Part shown: positions 18,013 to 27,626 of the stretch, in pieces
How the letters are laid out: every line of letters begins with the position of its first letter
Position numbering within the stretch: position 1 is the stretch's first letter
From: Hyphomicrobium sp.
GTDB taxonomy: Bacteria > Pseudomonadota > Alphaproteobacteria > Rhizobiales > Hyphomicrobiaceae
DNA length: 64,000 nt
Direction: 5' to 3'
NCBI GenBank assembly: GCA_022844105.1
Contig: JALHMJ010000001.1
Location: forward strand, 509,264-573,263
Notes under the pieces: generated by a model
Database searches by the model: none
Told to the model about the DNA's origin: nothing
What the model saw: the letters and a program-made list of their open reading frames with translations, nothing else
Translations under genes and position numbers: made by a program

Positions 18013-18705
18013 TTGTCCGCCCCCCTTCACATCGGCTTCGTGATTTTTCCTGGCATTACGCAGCTCGATATGACCGGACCGTTCGAGGTCTTCGCGCGCA
18101 TGGCGGGAAGCCAGGTTCATCTGGCGTGGAAAACGCTTGGTCCGGTCCGCAGCGATACAGGTCTCGTTCTCACGCCGACCGTCACGTTTGCCGACTGCCC
18201 CGACCTCGACGTGATCTGCATTCCAGGTGGTCCAGGCGTCAACGCGCTGCTCAACGATGAAGCTGTGCTCGGCTTCGTGCGCGCGAAGGCCGACCGCGCG
18301 CGTTACGTGACGTCCGTCTGCACCGGCGCGCTCGTACTGGGAGCCGCGGGCCTTCTTGAAGGCTATAAGGCGGCAACGCACTGGGCCTCGCGCGATTTCC
18401 TGGGGAGCTTTGGCGCGACGGTCGTCGACACGCGGGTGTGCATCGACCGGAACCGGGTGACGGGCGGTGGCGTCACGGCGGGCATCGACTTCGGCTTGAC
18501 GCTGGCTGCCGAATTGGGCGGTCAGCCGAGTGCCGAATTCATTCAGCTCTTCATGGAGTACAATCCGTCGCCGCCATTCGATGCCGGATCGCCTGAGACG
18601 GCTTCTCCAGAATTGCTGGAACACTATCGGAACATCATGAAAGAACCGCTCGATGCGCGACGGCTGGTGGTCGAACAGGCGGCCGCACGGCGGCTCAGGC
18701 TCTGA
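18013..18705 (+). CDS. DJ-1/PfpI family protein, isocyanide hydratase-like
   Basis: A 230-residue class I glutamine amidotransferase-like protein. The nucleophile elbow TSVCTGALVLGAAGLL places the reactive Cys near 103. Asp in QLDMTGP (near 19) and the overall pattern fit the cyclohexyl-isocyanide hydratase (InhA) branch. The start is the TTG at 18013, with AGCAGG upstream and the family N-terminus (xxPLHIGFVIFPGITQLD) in phase; the open frame begins at 17782 inside the previous gene. It lies after the terminator-like hairpin, and its end overlaps that of convergent lpxB by 11 bases. The substrate is not established by sequence. Confidence 0.85.
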   Translation: MSAPLHIGFVIFPGITQLDMTGPFEVFARMAGSQVHLAWKTLGPVRSDTGLVLTPTVTFADCPDLDVICIPGGPGVNALLNDEAVLGFVRAKADRARYVTSVCTGALVLGAAGLLEGYKAATHWASRDFLGSFGATVVDTRVCIDRNRVTGGGVTAGIDFGLTLAAELGGQPSAEFIQLFMEYNPSPPFDAGSPETASPELLEHYRNIMKEPLDARRLVVEQAAARRLRL

Positions 18706-19891
18706 GCCGGGCGTGGATTGCATAATCGAGCACGACATCGGCCGCGAGCGCGCTGGGCCGCCGGCCGCCGGTCGCAATCCGCTCTGAAACGCGCGCGAGA
18801 GCTTCGACCTGTTTTGTCCGCTCCGTCGAATGGGACAAGAGCGGGATGAGCGCGCGGGCCATTTTCTCCGGGGTGGCGTTCTCCTGGAGAAACTCGGGAT
18901 AGATGTTTTCGCCCGCGACCAGGTTGGCCAAAACGACCGATTGCGCCTTGAGCAAAAAACGCATGTGCGAGATCACCACGTCGACCTTGTAGGCGACGAT
19001 GGCGGGCGTCCCGACCAGTCCCAGTTCCAGCGTCACCGTGCCCGATGCCGCCAGCGCCGCATCGGCCAGCTGGAAGGCCGCGAACTTGTCCGCCTCGCCC
19101 TCAATGACATGAACCGGAACGTCCCAGGTTTTGAGTGCTTCCTCGATCAGCCCCCGCACCGAAGGCACCACCGGGAGCAGAACTTCCAAGCCCTCGGGAA
19201 GCGCATCGCGCAGCCGCCGCACGGTCTGGCCGAACGGCGGCATCAGGCGCGAGACTTCGGAGACGCGGCTGCCGGGCAGGACAACGAGAATGCGCTTCTT
19301 GGGATCGAGCGACAATCGGGCGCGCAGGGCGTCTGCGTTCGGCGACCGGATCATATCGAGCCGTTCGCTGAGCGCATGCCCGATGTACGTACAGGCAGGG
19401 CCACCGAGCCGCGCATGCGCGTCCGGCTCGAACGGCAACAGCGCCAGGACATGATCGACATAGGCTCGCATTTTCCTGGCGCGGCCCGGGCGCCAAGCCC
19501 AGATCGTCGGGCTGACGTAGTCGATCACGGGCACGGACGGCAGGCGTTGGCGAATGCGCTTGGCAATCGGATGGGTGAATTCCGGACTGTCGATGATGAC
19601 GATGGCGTCCGGGCTGACCGCCACCGCGTCGCGGACGGTTTCGTGCACGCGGTCGATAAGGCGGGGCAGCTGTTTGAAAATATTGATCGGTCCCATAACG
19701 GCGACTTCAGAAAGAGGGAATAGCGAAACAAGACCTTCGCGCGCCATGTCCTCGCCGCCGACGCCGTCGAAGACGACTGCAGCGCCGAGCCGCGTTTTTA
19801 TTTCCGCCATCAGCTTGGCGCCTAGCGCATCGCCAGAATGTTCGCCGGCAATCAGATAAAGGCGCAGCGGCCTTGCCGTGGCCGATGTCAT
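18695..19891 (-). CDS. lpxB: Lipid-A-disaccharide synthase
   Basis: Joins UDP-2,3-diacylglucosamine and lipid X to make the lipid A disaccharide at the inner membrane. The 398 residues show the family N-terminus (LIAGEHSGDALGAKLM), GVGGEDMAREG, the SPTIWAWRPGR segment and the VLPGSRVSEV segment of the GT-B fold. The ATG overlaps the lpxI TGA by four bases (ATGA), so the two are translationally coupled. It is the last gene of the lpxD-fabZ-lpxA-lpxI-lpxB run, and its 3' end overlaps the convergent DJ-1 family gene. Confidence 0.97.
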   Translation of the reverse strand: MTSATARPLRLYLIAGEHSGDALGAKLMAEIKTRLGAAVVFDGVGGEDMAREGLVSLFPLSEVAVMGPINIFKQLPRLIDRVHETVRDAVAVSPDAIVIIDSPEFTHPIAKRIRQRLPSVPVIDYVSPTIWAWRPGRARKMRAYVDHVLALLPFEPDAHARLGGPACTYIGHALSERLDMIRSPNADALRARLSLDPKKRILVVLPGSRVSEVSRLMPPFGQTVRRLRDALPEGLEVLLPVVPSVRGLIEEALKTWDVPVHVIEGEADKFAAFQLADAALAASGTVTLELGLVGTPAIVAYKVDVVISHMRFLLKAQSVVLANLVAGENIYPEFLQENATPEKMARALIPLLSHSTERTKQVEALARVSERIATGGRRPSALAADVVLDYAIHARLRA

Positions 19892-21099
19892 GCGTTTGGC
19901 CTCCGCAGATCGAGCGTCAAGCCCGCCGCGCGCATGAATGGCTCGATCGCGGACGCTGCCGACGGGTCTGAAATGACAACAATGCGCTCATAGCCGGCCG
20001 CTGCGCAGGCTTCGATGACGTCCTGGCCAAGATCTGAAAGATTTGCCACGACAAGGGCGCCGCGGCGTTTCTTGCTCTTGCCCCACTGGCGCAACCGTGT
20101 CGCGCGACTAACAAGTGCGGCTAGACCTTCGCCCGTTTCGACAGCAAGGACATGGCGACGGACAATGACGACGCCGCGGCTCACAACGCTACCATCGAGT
20201 GCAGCAAGGACGCCGAGCCCCACATCGCCGTCATCGGCGACCTTGGACTTTGCCACCGCGATCGATTGCGCGCGCAGGCCTTCGATGAAGACGTTGTTGG
20301 CATCAGCGGCACCAAGCATGTCGGCGCGTTGAGCCGCCAGCGTTGCGCCCGCCTGCACCGCGATGCCATCAAGTCCGGCGGCAGCGACAGCGGCGACCGT
20401 ATTGGGACCGATCGCCGGCATGTCGACGCGCAATTCCTGGCCGGGCTTGGGCCATTTGACGAGAACGCCGCCCTGGCGTTGGGTGCGGCCGGATGCAACC
20501 CGCTGCAGCATCGCATCGGTGCCTTCAGCGCCCTCCACTGTGAGGACCTGCCCACCTGCCACGACAACGGCCTGTCCGATGTCGAATGGCGCCAGCCGGG
20601 CCACGATATCGCGTCCGACTTCGAAGTCGCGCAACGCCGCCTCGGCCATGGCCACGCGGCCAAACGGGCCTTCCCCGATGACGAGAGCCGGGGCGACTTC
20701 GGCGGGACCGCGCACGGTGAAGCCTTGGCTTTCGAAGAAGCCGACGACCCGGCGCAGCACGCTGTCGTCGCCGCCGGACCTGATGATTTTTAGAATGCTC
20801 GGCAGGTTGCGCCAGAAGCCGAAATCGGTTCGGATGGCCCACAGGTCAGGCCGCGTGACGCTGCCGACGATGACGAGATCCGTGACGTTCTTTTGCTTGA
20901 ACGAGTGCATCAACTGGCCGATGCGGCCCCAGTTGACCAGCGTGAAGTCATGACCGGCAAAATCGCGCGGATTGACCTCGCCTTCCAGGCCGACGATGAC
21001 AGGCGTGGTGCCTTGCGCGGCCACGACATCGGCGATCTCGCGCGGCAGTGAACCACCGCCCGCCAAAATCCCGACGACGGTTTTCGAACCGCGCTGCAT
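19888..21099 (-). CDS. lpxI: UDP-2,3-diacylglucosamine pyrophosphatase LpxI with C-terminal extension
   Basis: Hydrolyses UDP-2,3-diacylglucosamine to lipid X, replacing LpxH in many alphaproteobacteria. The N-terminal domain (ILAGGGSLPREIAD) and DUF1009 domain (FDIGQAVVVAGGQVLTVEGAEGTD; GPNTVAAVAAAGLDGIAVQAG) are clear through about residue 276. At 403 residues it is some 120 longer than the family norm. The extra part (about 277-403) resembles the DUF1009 half: 305-334 aligns with 174-203 and 345-376 with 210-247, though the GPNT motif is missing. I infer a degenerate internal duplication. It sits between lpxA (51-base gap) and lpxB (4-base overlap). Confidence 0.93.
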   Translation of the reverse strand: MQRGSKTVVGILAGGGSLPREIADVVAAQGTTPVIVGLEGEVNPRDFAGHDFTLVNWGRIGQLMHSFKQKNVTDLVIVGSVTRPDLWAIRTDFGFWRNLPSILKIIRSGGDDSVLRRVVGFFESQGFTVRGPAEVAPALVIGEGPFGRVAMAEAALRDFEVGRDIVARLAPFDIGQAVVVAGGQVLTVEGAEGTDAMLQRVASGRTQRQGGVLVKWPKPGQELRVDMPAIGPNTVAAVAAAGLDGIAVQAGATLAAQRADMLGAADANNVFIEGLRAQSIAVAKSKVADDGDVGLGVLAALDGSVVSRGVVIVRRHVLAVETGEGLAALVSRATRLRQWGKSKKRRGALVVANLSDLGQDVIEACAAAGYERIVVISDPSAASAIEPFMRAAGLTLDLRRPNA

Positions 21100-21150
21100 G
21101 AACTCAGGCCCTCTGTTGGCTCAGGCGCCTTGATGTTTTAGGCGCTCGGT

Positions 21151-21957
21151 TCAGGCCTCGGCTGTGCCCTGTGGCGTACACAGCGACCGCTTGCCACCCT
21201 GGCGGATGAATTCAACAATTTCGATGACGATCGGGTGTTCCTGGAATTCGGCCGCCACGTCTTCGACGCGCTCAAGCAGTGTGCCCTCCTGCGCGAACAT
21301 CAGGCGATAGGCGCGGCGCAGGTCGTGAATCTGGGCGCGTGTAAAGCCGCGCCGCTGCAGACCAATAAGATTGAGGCCCGACAGGTAGGCGCGATTGCCG
21401 ATGGCCATGCCATAGGGAATGAGATCGTGCTCAAGGCCGGACATGCCGCCGATGAAGGCATGTGTCCCGACGCGCGCGAACTGAATGACGGCGGCGCCGC
21501 CGCCGATGATGACGAAATCGCCGATGGTGCAATGACCCGCGAGCATGACGTTGTTGGAAAAGACGACGTTGTTGCCGACGCGGCAATCATGTCCGACGTG
21601 ACTGTTGGCGAGGAAGGCGCAGCGGTCGCCGACGGTGGTCACCATGCCGCCACCTTCGGTGCCGGGATTCATGGTGACGCCCTCGCGGATCAGGCAATCG
21701 GCGCCAATCGTCAGCGTCGACGGTTCGCCTTTGAACTTCAAATCCTGAGGCTGATGACCGATGGAGGCGAACGGAAATATGCGCGTGCGGGCGCCAACGG
21801 TCGTGCGGCCCGCGACGACGACGTGACTTACGAGTTCAACGCCGTCGCCCAGTTCGACACCGGCTTCGACAACGCAGAATGGACCGACCTTGACACCGGC
21901 TCCAAGGCGCGCGTCCGGTGAGACGACCGCGGAGGAATGAATTTCAGAGTTGGGCAT
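21151..21957 (-). CDS. lpxA: UDP-N-acetylglucosamine O-acyltransferase
   Basis: First step of lipid A synthesis: 3-O-acylation of UDP-GlcNAc from hydroxyacyl-ACP. The 268 residues are made of left-handed beta-helix hexapeptide repeats (about 1-190), including the catalytic His region HVGHDCRVGN, the GHQPQDLKF segment and the C-terminal helical ACP-binding domain. Its ATG shares one base with the fabZ TGA (TGATG), so translation is coupled. Confidence 0.98.
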   Translation of the reverse strand: MPNSEIHSSAVVSPDARLGAGVKVGPFCVVEAGVELGDGVELVSHVVVAGRTTVGARTRIFPFASIGHQPQDLKFKGEPSTLTIGADCLIREGVTMNPGTEGGGMVTTVGDRCAFLANSHVGHDCRVGNNVVFSNNVMLAGHCTIGDFVIIGGGAAVIQFARVGTHAFIGGMSGLEHDLIPYGMAIGNRAYLSGLNLIGLQRRGFTRAQIHDLRRAYRLMFAQEGTLLERVEDVAAEFQEHPIVIEIVEFIRQGGKRSLCTPQGTAEA

Positions 21958-22463
21958 CAGGACTTCGAGGCCACGAATGCATGGGCATCGGCGGTGTCGG
22001 CGAGCATGGCGCTAATCTCCGCTTCGGCAACCACGGCGCCATCGACTTTCGCTTCGCCGTAAAAGCGCCAGACGCGACCGCGATTGCGGATCTTGCGAAC
22101 ATGATAATGCAGCTGGTCGCCGGGCAGAACGGGCTTGCGGAACTTCGCCTTGTCTATCCCCATGAAGTAGACGAGTTCGGCCTTGTAATCCTCGCCGAGG
22201 CTTGAGACGCAGAGTGCGCCGGCGGTCTGGGCCAACCCTTCGATGATCAACACGCCTGGCATGACCGGGTACTGGGGAAAATGGCCCTGGAAAAACGGCT
22301 CGTTGATGGTCACATTCTTCAAGCCGATACAGCTCTCATCACCGTTCATGTCATACATGCGGTCGAGGAGCAGGAACGGGTACCGATGGGGCAGGAACTT
22401 CATCACCTTGGCAATGTCGGCCGTGCCGAGTGTCTTGCTCTTTGTCTTGGTCGTGTCGTCCAT
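21957..22463 (-). CDS. fabZ: 3-hydroxyacyl-ACP dehydratase FabZ
   Basis: Dehydrates 3-hydroxyacyl-ACP in fatty acid elongation and competes with LpxA/LpxD for hydroxyacyl-ACP. The 168-residue hot-dog protein has the active-site His in [12 protein letters not shown] and the Glu segment [20 protein letters not shown] precedes the ATG. It lies in the usual place between lpxD and lpxA. Confidence 0.98.
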   Translation of the reverse strand: MDDTTKTKSKTLGTADIAKVMKFLPHRYPFLLLDRMYDMNGDESCIGLKNVTINEPFFQGHFPQYPVMPGVLIIEGLAQTAGALCVSSLGEDYKAELVYFMGIDKAKFRKPVLPGDQLHYHVRKIRNRGRVWRFYGEAKVDGAVVAEAEISAMLADTADAHAFVASKS

Positions 22464-22582
22464 CGTCCTCTCGCTCCGGCAACGCAGCCGCCGCCGTCAT
22501 TGTTCCGCCCAAGGCCCGTTATGAGCCAAGGCCTAGGCGCAGCCTTCATGTGGCGCTTTCGTGAGGCTCGAAAGCCATCCCG

Positions 22583-23632
22583 TCAATCGTCCACGCCGTC
22601 GCTTGCCTCGCCTTTGCGGGCGGCAAGCCGCGACAGAATGGCGAGTTCGCGGGCCCACTGCTTCAACGGTCGGGCTGGCGTACCGCCGACCGCCGCTCCG
22701 GCTGGTACATCCTCTTTCGGGTGCGAGGCGCCCGCCACCTGGGCTCCACTGCCGATCTTGATGTGGCCGACCGTGCCCGACTGGCCGCCCATGACCACGA
22801 AGTCGCCAAGTTCGGTGGAGCCCGAGATGCCCGTGTGAGCAACGATCACGCAATGCCGTCCAATCACGACGTTGTGCCCGATCTGGACCAGATTATCAAT
22901 TTTGGTGCCCTCTCCGATGATCGTATCCTTAAGAGCGCCGCGGTCGATCGTGGTATTGGCGCCGATCTCGACCCAATCCTGGATCACGACCCGACCGATC
23001 TGCGGCACCTTCATGTGGCCCTCGCGGCTCATCGCGAAGCCGAAGCCATCCTGGCCAATGCGCGTGCCGGCATGGATAATCACACGGTCGCCAATGAGGG
23101 CGTGCACAATCGTCGCCGAGGGGCCGACGTAGCAGTCGCGGCCAATAGCGACGCGGTAGCCGATGACGGCACCGGCGGCGATGCGGGTGTGGCGGCCGAT
23201 CATGGCCTCAGGCCCGACGATGGCGCCGGGCTCGACGACGACGCCCTCTTCAAGCTGCGCCGACGGATCGACATTGAACCCGGCTTTGCCGATGGCCGCT
23301 TTTGGCTGCATGGCATCGGGGTAGAATTTTTGCAGCGCCAGCGCGAACGAGCGATAGGGCGCCTTCGTCACAAGCGGCTTGGCATGGGCGGGGACGCGGG
23401 TGGCGAAGGCCGGCTGGACGAGAACGAAGCCGGCGGCTGTCGTATCGAGTTGCGGCAGATACTTGCGATTATCGAGGAACGAAATATCCGCCGAACCTGC
23501 ATCGGAGAGAGCACGAACATCCGCGATGGGGCAACGGCCGTCCGTGCCCGGAGCCAATTCGGCGCCAACGAAACGGGCCAGGTCTGCGGCCGGAAACGGT
23601 CCCTTGTTCTCAAAGAAACCGGGATGAAGCAT
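22583..23632 (-). CDS. lpxD: UDP-3-O-(3-hydroxyacyl)glucosamine N-acyltransferase
   Basis: Third lipid A step: N-acylation of UDP-3-O-acylglucosamine. About 349 residues: an N-terminal uridine-binding domain (DISFLDNRKYLPQLD), a left-handed beta helix of hexapeptide repeats (about 110-290, with the catalytic His in DNLVQIGHNVVIG) and a C-terminal helix. The ATG at 23630-23632 follows GAGGG; the open frame extends to 23749 but would start upstream of the terminator-promoter region. A bamA terminator and a possible promoter lie just upstream. Confidence 0.97.
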   Translation of the reverse strand: MLHPGFFENKGPFPAADLARFVGAELAPGTDGRCPIADVRALSDAGSADISFLDNRKYLPQLDTTAAGFVLVQPAFATRVPAHAKPLVTKAPYRSFALALQKFYPDAMQPKAAIGKAGFNVDPSAQLEEGVVVEPGAIVGPEAMIGRHTRIAAGAVIGYRVAIGRDCYVGPSATIVHALIGDRVIIHAGTRIGQDGFGFAMSREGHMKVPQIGRVVIQDWVEIGANTTIDRGALKDTIIGEGTKIDNLVQIGHNVVIGRHCVIVAHTGISGSTELGDFVVMGGQSGTVGHIKIGSGAQVAGASHPKEDVPAGAAVGGTPARPLKQWARELAILSRLAARKGEASDGVDD

Positions 23633-23678
23633 GGCGGCACCCTCTTTGCTGCGCGGAACGGGAACGCAAAGCCGGCTC

Positions 23679-23707
23679 AGTATAGTCCCGCTGCCGTCCG
23701 CATCAAA
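23679..23707 (-). promoter_or_regulatory. Possible lpxD promoter
   Basis: On the minus strand TATACT (23679-23684) is a good -10; a weak -35 TTTGAT (23702-23707) lies 17 bases upstream. It is about 47 bases before the lpxD ATG and just after the bamA hairpin, which would give the lpx genes their own transcript. Confidence 0.4.
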
Positions 23708-23736
23708 CAAAACGGCGGCGCTGAGGCAGCGCCGCC
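23706..23736 (-). terminator. bamA intrinsic terminator
   Basis: On the minus strand GGCGGCGCTG-CCT-CAGCGCCGCC forms a perfect 10-bp stem followed by GTTTTGTTT, 32 bases after the bamA stop. Confidence 0.8.
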
Positions 23737-23767
23737 GGATCTTGCACACAGGAACCGCAGCCGACGA

Positions 23768-26191
23768 TCAGAACTTCGTCGAGGCACCAAAACGGAGCTG
23801 CTGGGTTTGATCGAATTCTTCCTTCTCGAAAGCCTCGGCGTAATCCACACGCAGCGGACCAACCGGAGAATTCCAGAGCAAGCTCACACCGACTGCGGCG
23901 CGGATGGAGTTCTCATCCTGAAGTTTATCATCCAGGATGTCAGCAATATCCGAGGGCGCTTCCCAAAGTGAACCGGCGTCAGCAAACACCGCTCCACTGA
24001 TACCAAGATCATCGGGAACGAATGGCAGCGGGAAGCGAACTTCGGCGGTCGCCGCCCAGAAGTTCTGTCCACCGATGGCGTCACCCGTCGACGAGTCACG
24101 CGGACCAAAGCCGGCGCGATCGAAGCCACGCACCGTCTCGCCACCGCGGAAATAAAGGTCGAGCAGGCGGACATCTTCGCCGCCCCAGCCTTGGATCGTT
24201 CCGGCAACAGCGCGGCCGACGAAGGTGATCTTGTCGGTGATCGGATAGTAGGCGCGGCCTTCGCCCTGAACGCGGACGTAATTCACATCGCCGCCCAGAC
24301 CGGCAAAGTCGCTCGAAAGCTGGAAGTAGTAGCCGCTGGTCGGGTTGCGCGGATGGTTGCGCTTGTCGTAGGTCAGCGATGCTCCGACTGATGAGGTCCA
24401 GTAGGCGTCGTCTTGGCAGTTTACGGCCGCGTTGGTAAGAGGGTCCCCGTCGACATTTGCGGCAGCACCGAGATTAGCGTCGCCGCATGCCTGCTTCACG
24501 GCGAGCGACGAGTTTGATTCGACGTCGAAGATTTCGTCGCGCTTTAAAGTGTAGCCCGTCTGGACCCAGAGCTGTTCGGCGAGTGGGAAGCCGAGGCGAA
24601 CGGTGCCGCCGGACGTACGGCTGGAGAACCCTGAGTCATCCTGCTGATCGAGCTCCTTGTGGAAGAGGTCGAAGCCGGCCGACAAGTTGCGGTCGAGGAA
24701 GCGCGGTTCCGTGAACGACAGATCAACCTGCAGGCGCTCGATGGAGCCAGCGAGCTTCAGGCGCAGGAACTGTCCGTTGCCCATGAAGTTGCGCTCGGTG
24801 ATCGAAACGTCGCCGATGATACCTTCGTTGGTCGAATAGCCGGCACCGAACGACAGCTCACCGGTGGATTGTTCTTCGAGTTCGACATCGAGGACAACGC
24901 GGTCGGGCGCGGAGCCGGGGCGGCGCTTGACTTCGGCGGACTTGAAGATGCCGAGACCTTGCAGACGCTTCTTGGCGCGATCGACGAGGAGCGGGTTATA
25001 GGCGTCGCCTTCCGCCAAGCGGAACTCGCGGCGAATGACGAAATCCTTGGTGCGCGTGTTGCCGATGACGTTGATTCGCTCAATGTAAACGCGCGGACCT
25101 TCGTCGATGGCGTAAACAACGGCGATCGTGCGGTTGGCCGCATCAGGGGTGGCGCGCGGCCGGACGCGGGCGAAGGGGTAGCCCTGCTCAGCCGTGGCGA
25201 GCGTCAAGCGCTCAACCGTCTTATCCACGTTCTGGGCGTTATAAGTGTCACCCTGGTAAGTAATGACTTCGCCGTTGAGGGCGGACGCATTCAAATCGGG
25301 AAGACCATTTTCAACGGTCACGGCACCGAAATTGTACGGCACGCCTTCCTCGATGGCGAACGTGATGACGAAGCCGGAGCCATCACGGTCAAGATCGGCC
25401 TGCGCGGCCGTCACCCGGGCGTCGGCATAACCATTCTTGAGGTAGAACTGACGCAGTAATTCGCGATCCAAGTTCATACGATCGGGATCGTAGATGCTGG
25501 TCCCCTTGAGGAAGTCGAACCAGCCCTGCTGCGTCGTGGAAATGATGTCGCGCAGCTGCTCGTCATTGAACGCGCTGTTGCCGACGAAGTTGACGCCTTT
25601 GACCTTGGTTGCGCCGCCTTCGACAATTTCGAACACCACGTTAACGCGGCTCTGTTCGAGTTCGATGATCTTGGGTTCAACGGACGCGGCGAAGCGGCCC
25701 TGGCGGGTGTACACGTCCAGGATACGCTGCACGTCCGCCTGGGCACGAGCGCGGGTAAAGACGGAGCGCGGCTTGAGCTGCACTTCGTTGCGCAGCGTGT
25801 CGGTGTCGACCTCGCTGTTGCCTTCGAACGCGACCTGGTTGACGACCGGGTTCTCAACGACGCGGACGATCACAACGCTGCCGTTGTTATCGATCGATAC
25901 GTCGGCAAATAAGCCAGTTGCGAACAAGGCCTTGAGCGAGCCGTCGACTTTGCCGGCGTCGTAGGAATCACCGACGTTGAATTGCAGATAGGACCGAACG
26001 GTATCGGCTTCGACGCGACGGTTGCCTTCAACCTCGATGCTGCGCACGACACCCTGGGCCATCGCAGCCGAGGATGCGCCGAATCGCGGAGCAGAGATTT
26101 CGATCGCGAGGAACACCAGCGCTAAGGCGAACAGGCGAACGCCTGCGGATGCCAAGAACCGGGAGAACCCATGACGCGGATCAGCCCTCAT
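23768..26191 (-). CDS. bamA: Outer membrane assembly protein BamA
   Basis: Central Omp85 component that folds beta-barrel proteins into the outer membrane. About 807 residues: a signal peptide (about 1-46, ending AAMAQG), five POTRA repeats (about 47-390, starting VVRSIEVEGNRRVEADTV) and a 16-strand barrel with a C-terminal Phe (RFGASTKF). VRGFDRAG-like lid-lock residues are present (GETVRGFDRAGFGPRD). The ATG at 26191 (MRADPRHG) begins the signal peptide; the longer frame to 26329 is not hydrophobic there. It follows rseP as in other alphaproteobacteria and ends in a strong terminator. Confidence 0.97.
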   Translation of the reverse strand: MRADPRHGFSRFLASAGVRLFALALVFLAIEISAPRFGASSAAMAQGVVRSIEVEGNRRVEADTVRSYLQFNVGDSYDAGKVDGSLKALFATGLFADVSIDNNGSVVIVRVVENPVVNQVAFEGNSEVDTDTLRNEVQLKPRSVFTRARAQADVQRILDVYTRQGRFAASVEPKIIELEQSRVNVVFEIVEGGATKVKGVNFVGNSAFNDEQLRDIISTTQQGWFDFLKGTSIYDPDRMNLDRELLRQFYLKNGYADARVTAAQADLDRDGSGFVITFAIEEGVPYNFGAVTVENGLPDLNASALNGEVITYQGDTYNAQNVDKTVERLTLATAEQGYPFARVRPRATPDAANRTIAVVYAIDEGPRVYIERINVIGNTRTKDFVIRREFRLAEGDAYNPLLVDRAKKRLQGLGIFKSAEVKRRPGSAPDRVVLDVELEEQSTGELSFGAGYSTNEGIIGDVSITERNFMGNGQFLRLKLAGSIERLQVDLSFTEPRFLDRNLSAGFDLFHKELDQQDDSGFSSRTSGGTVRLGFPLAEQLWVQTGYTLKRDEIFDVESNSSLAVKQACGDANLGAAANVDGDPLTNAAVNCQDDAYWTSSVGASLTYDKRNHPRNPTSGYYFQLSSDFAGLGGDVNYVRVQGEGRAYYPITDKITFVGRAVAGTIQGWGGEDVRLLDLYFRGGETVRGFDRAGFGPRDSSTGDAIGGQNFWAATAEVRFPLPFVPDDLGISGAVFADAGSLWEAPSDIADILDDKLQDENSIRAAVGVSLLWNSPVGPLRVDYAEAFEKEEFDQTQQLRFGASTKF

Positions 26192-26397
26192 GCTTTTGCC
26201 GTTCCCCCTGAGCCGCGTGAACAGCCAACCGGCCGCACGCGGAAATTTTATGCTTGCCGTACCCAACGGCAGCCGACGGACCCCACTTGTGTGGGAAGTC
26301 CTTAGACAGACTCCACACCACACCACCATCGACAGTGACCTTTTAACGATTCAGTAACCGGTCTGGAAGTGGCAAGAATACGTCACCGGCGGCGAAT

Positions 26398-27549
26398 CTA
26401 ACCGGCCCCTCCAAGCCACCGCTTGAGAATATGTAAGTCGTTGAAAGTGGCAAAAATCATGAGACTCAACACGAGCGCCAAACCGATCCGGAAACCGAGT
26501 TCCTGATGGCGTTCGTCCAGTGGCCGGCCACGCACGGCTTCTATGGCGTAGAACATCAAATGACCGCCGTCCAAAAGGGGAATAGGGAACAGGTTGATCA
26601 GTCCGACGCTGACTGAAATAAAGGCAGCCAGCTGAATGATGTACTCAAATCCCTGCGTCGCAACCCGACCCGCAACGTCGGCGATACGAATCGGTCCGCC
26701 CAATTGGTCCGCCGACTGGCGCCCGCCAATAACGTCGCGCAGATAGCCGAGCGTGCTGGTGACGATGAACCAGGTGCGGTCGCCGGCGATGGCGATCGAT
26801 TCGCCAAAGCCGGGCTGGTAAAGCTTCACGCCGGCTTGTCCGGGCATGCGCTTCACTCCGATCATGACCATTTGCAGCTTGTCGCCCTTGTCGTCGCGCT
26901 GTTCGCGAACCTCTGGCGTTACGACGAAATCCAGTTTTTCGCCCGCGCGATCGACCGTGAATGTCAGGCCACTGCCGACGCTGCTGCCGACGTAGCGCTG
27001 GATGTGTTCGAAAGCCGTGACCGGCCGCCCGTCAATGGCCGTGACGAGGTCGCCGGCCTTGATCCCGGCCCGTGCCGCCGGGCCGTCAGGCACAACTTCG
27101 TCCACGCGCGCCTCGGTCGAATAGACACCGTTCACCCAGAACCAAAAGGTGAAAATCACGATGGCCAGGATGAAATTAGCGACGGGGCCGGCGACGACCA
27201 CCGCAGCGCGCTGCCAAACTGGTTTGGCATGGAACGAGCCCGCCCGATCCTCTGGGCTCATGCGCTCGATCGCCTCGCGGGAGGGAACGCTCGCCGCATT
27301 CTCGTCGTCCATGAACTTGACGTAGCCGCCGAGAGGTATCCAGCAAAGTTTCCAGCGGGTGCCGTAACGGTCATCAAATCCAGCGATTTCCTTGCCAAAT
27401 CCGATCGAGAACGCCTTGACCTTCACACCGCACCAGCGTGCGACCAGGAAGTGCCCGAGTTCGTGGAAGAACACGACGATCGTCAGGACTGTGAGAAACG
27501 CCGCTCCATAAAGCAGCGGTCCCGAAATCGCGTTGGAAATGACTTCCAT
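26398..27549 (-). CDS. rseP: Site-2 zinc metalloprotease RseP/MmpA
   Basis: Intramembrane protease that cleaves anti-sigma factors and other membrane proteins. The 383 residues hold HELGH (His29, Glu30 and His33) in the first transmembrane helix, one PDZ domain (about 125-210), and the LLDGGH motif in a later helix that supplies the third zinc ligand. Four transmembrane helices can be seen. In Caulobacter the homologue MmpA cleaves PodJ. It lies between dxr and bamA. Confidence 0.96.
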   Translation of the reverse strand: MEVISNAISGPLLYGAAFLTVLTIVVFFHELGHFLVARWCGVKVKAFSIGFGKEIAGFDDRYGTRWKLCWIPLGGYVKFMDDENAASVPSREAIERMSPEDRAGSFHAKPVWQRAAVVVAGPVANFILAIVIFTFWFWVNGVYSTEARVDEVVPDGPAARAGIKAGDLVTAIDGRPVTAFEHIQRYVGSSVGSGLTFTVDRAGEKLDFVVTPEVREQRDDKGDKLQMVMIGVKRMPGQAGVKLYQPGFGESIAIAGDRTWFIVTSTLGYLRDVIGGRQSADQLGGPIRIADVAGRVATQGFEYIIQLAAFISVSVGLINLFPIPLLDGGHLMFYAIEAVRGRPLDERHQELGFRIGLALVLSLMIFATFNDLHILKRWLGGAG

Positions 27550-27626
27550 GGTGGTCTCCGGTGACGCCGCGGCTCGGCGGCGATGTCTTGTCCTGGCGTC
27601 GACCGAGGTCGGTGACGGCGGGCCAG

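Noticed and set aside
22721-23971. 416-codon plus-strand frame opposite lpxD and the end of bamA
   Set aside because: It runs through the bamA terminator and two certain genes and has shadow-type composition.
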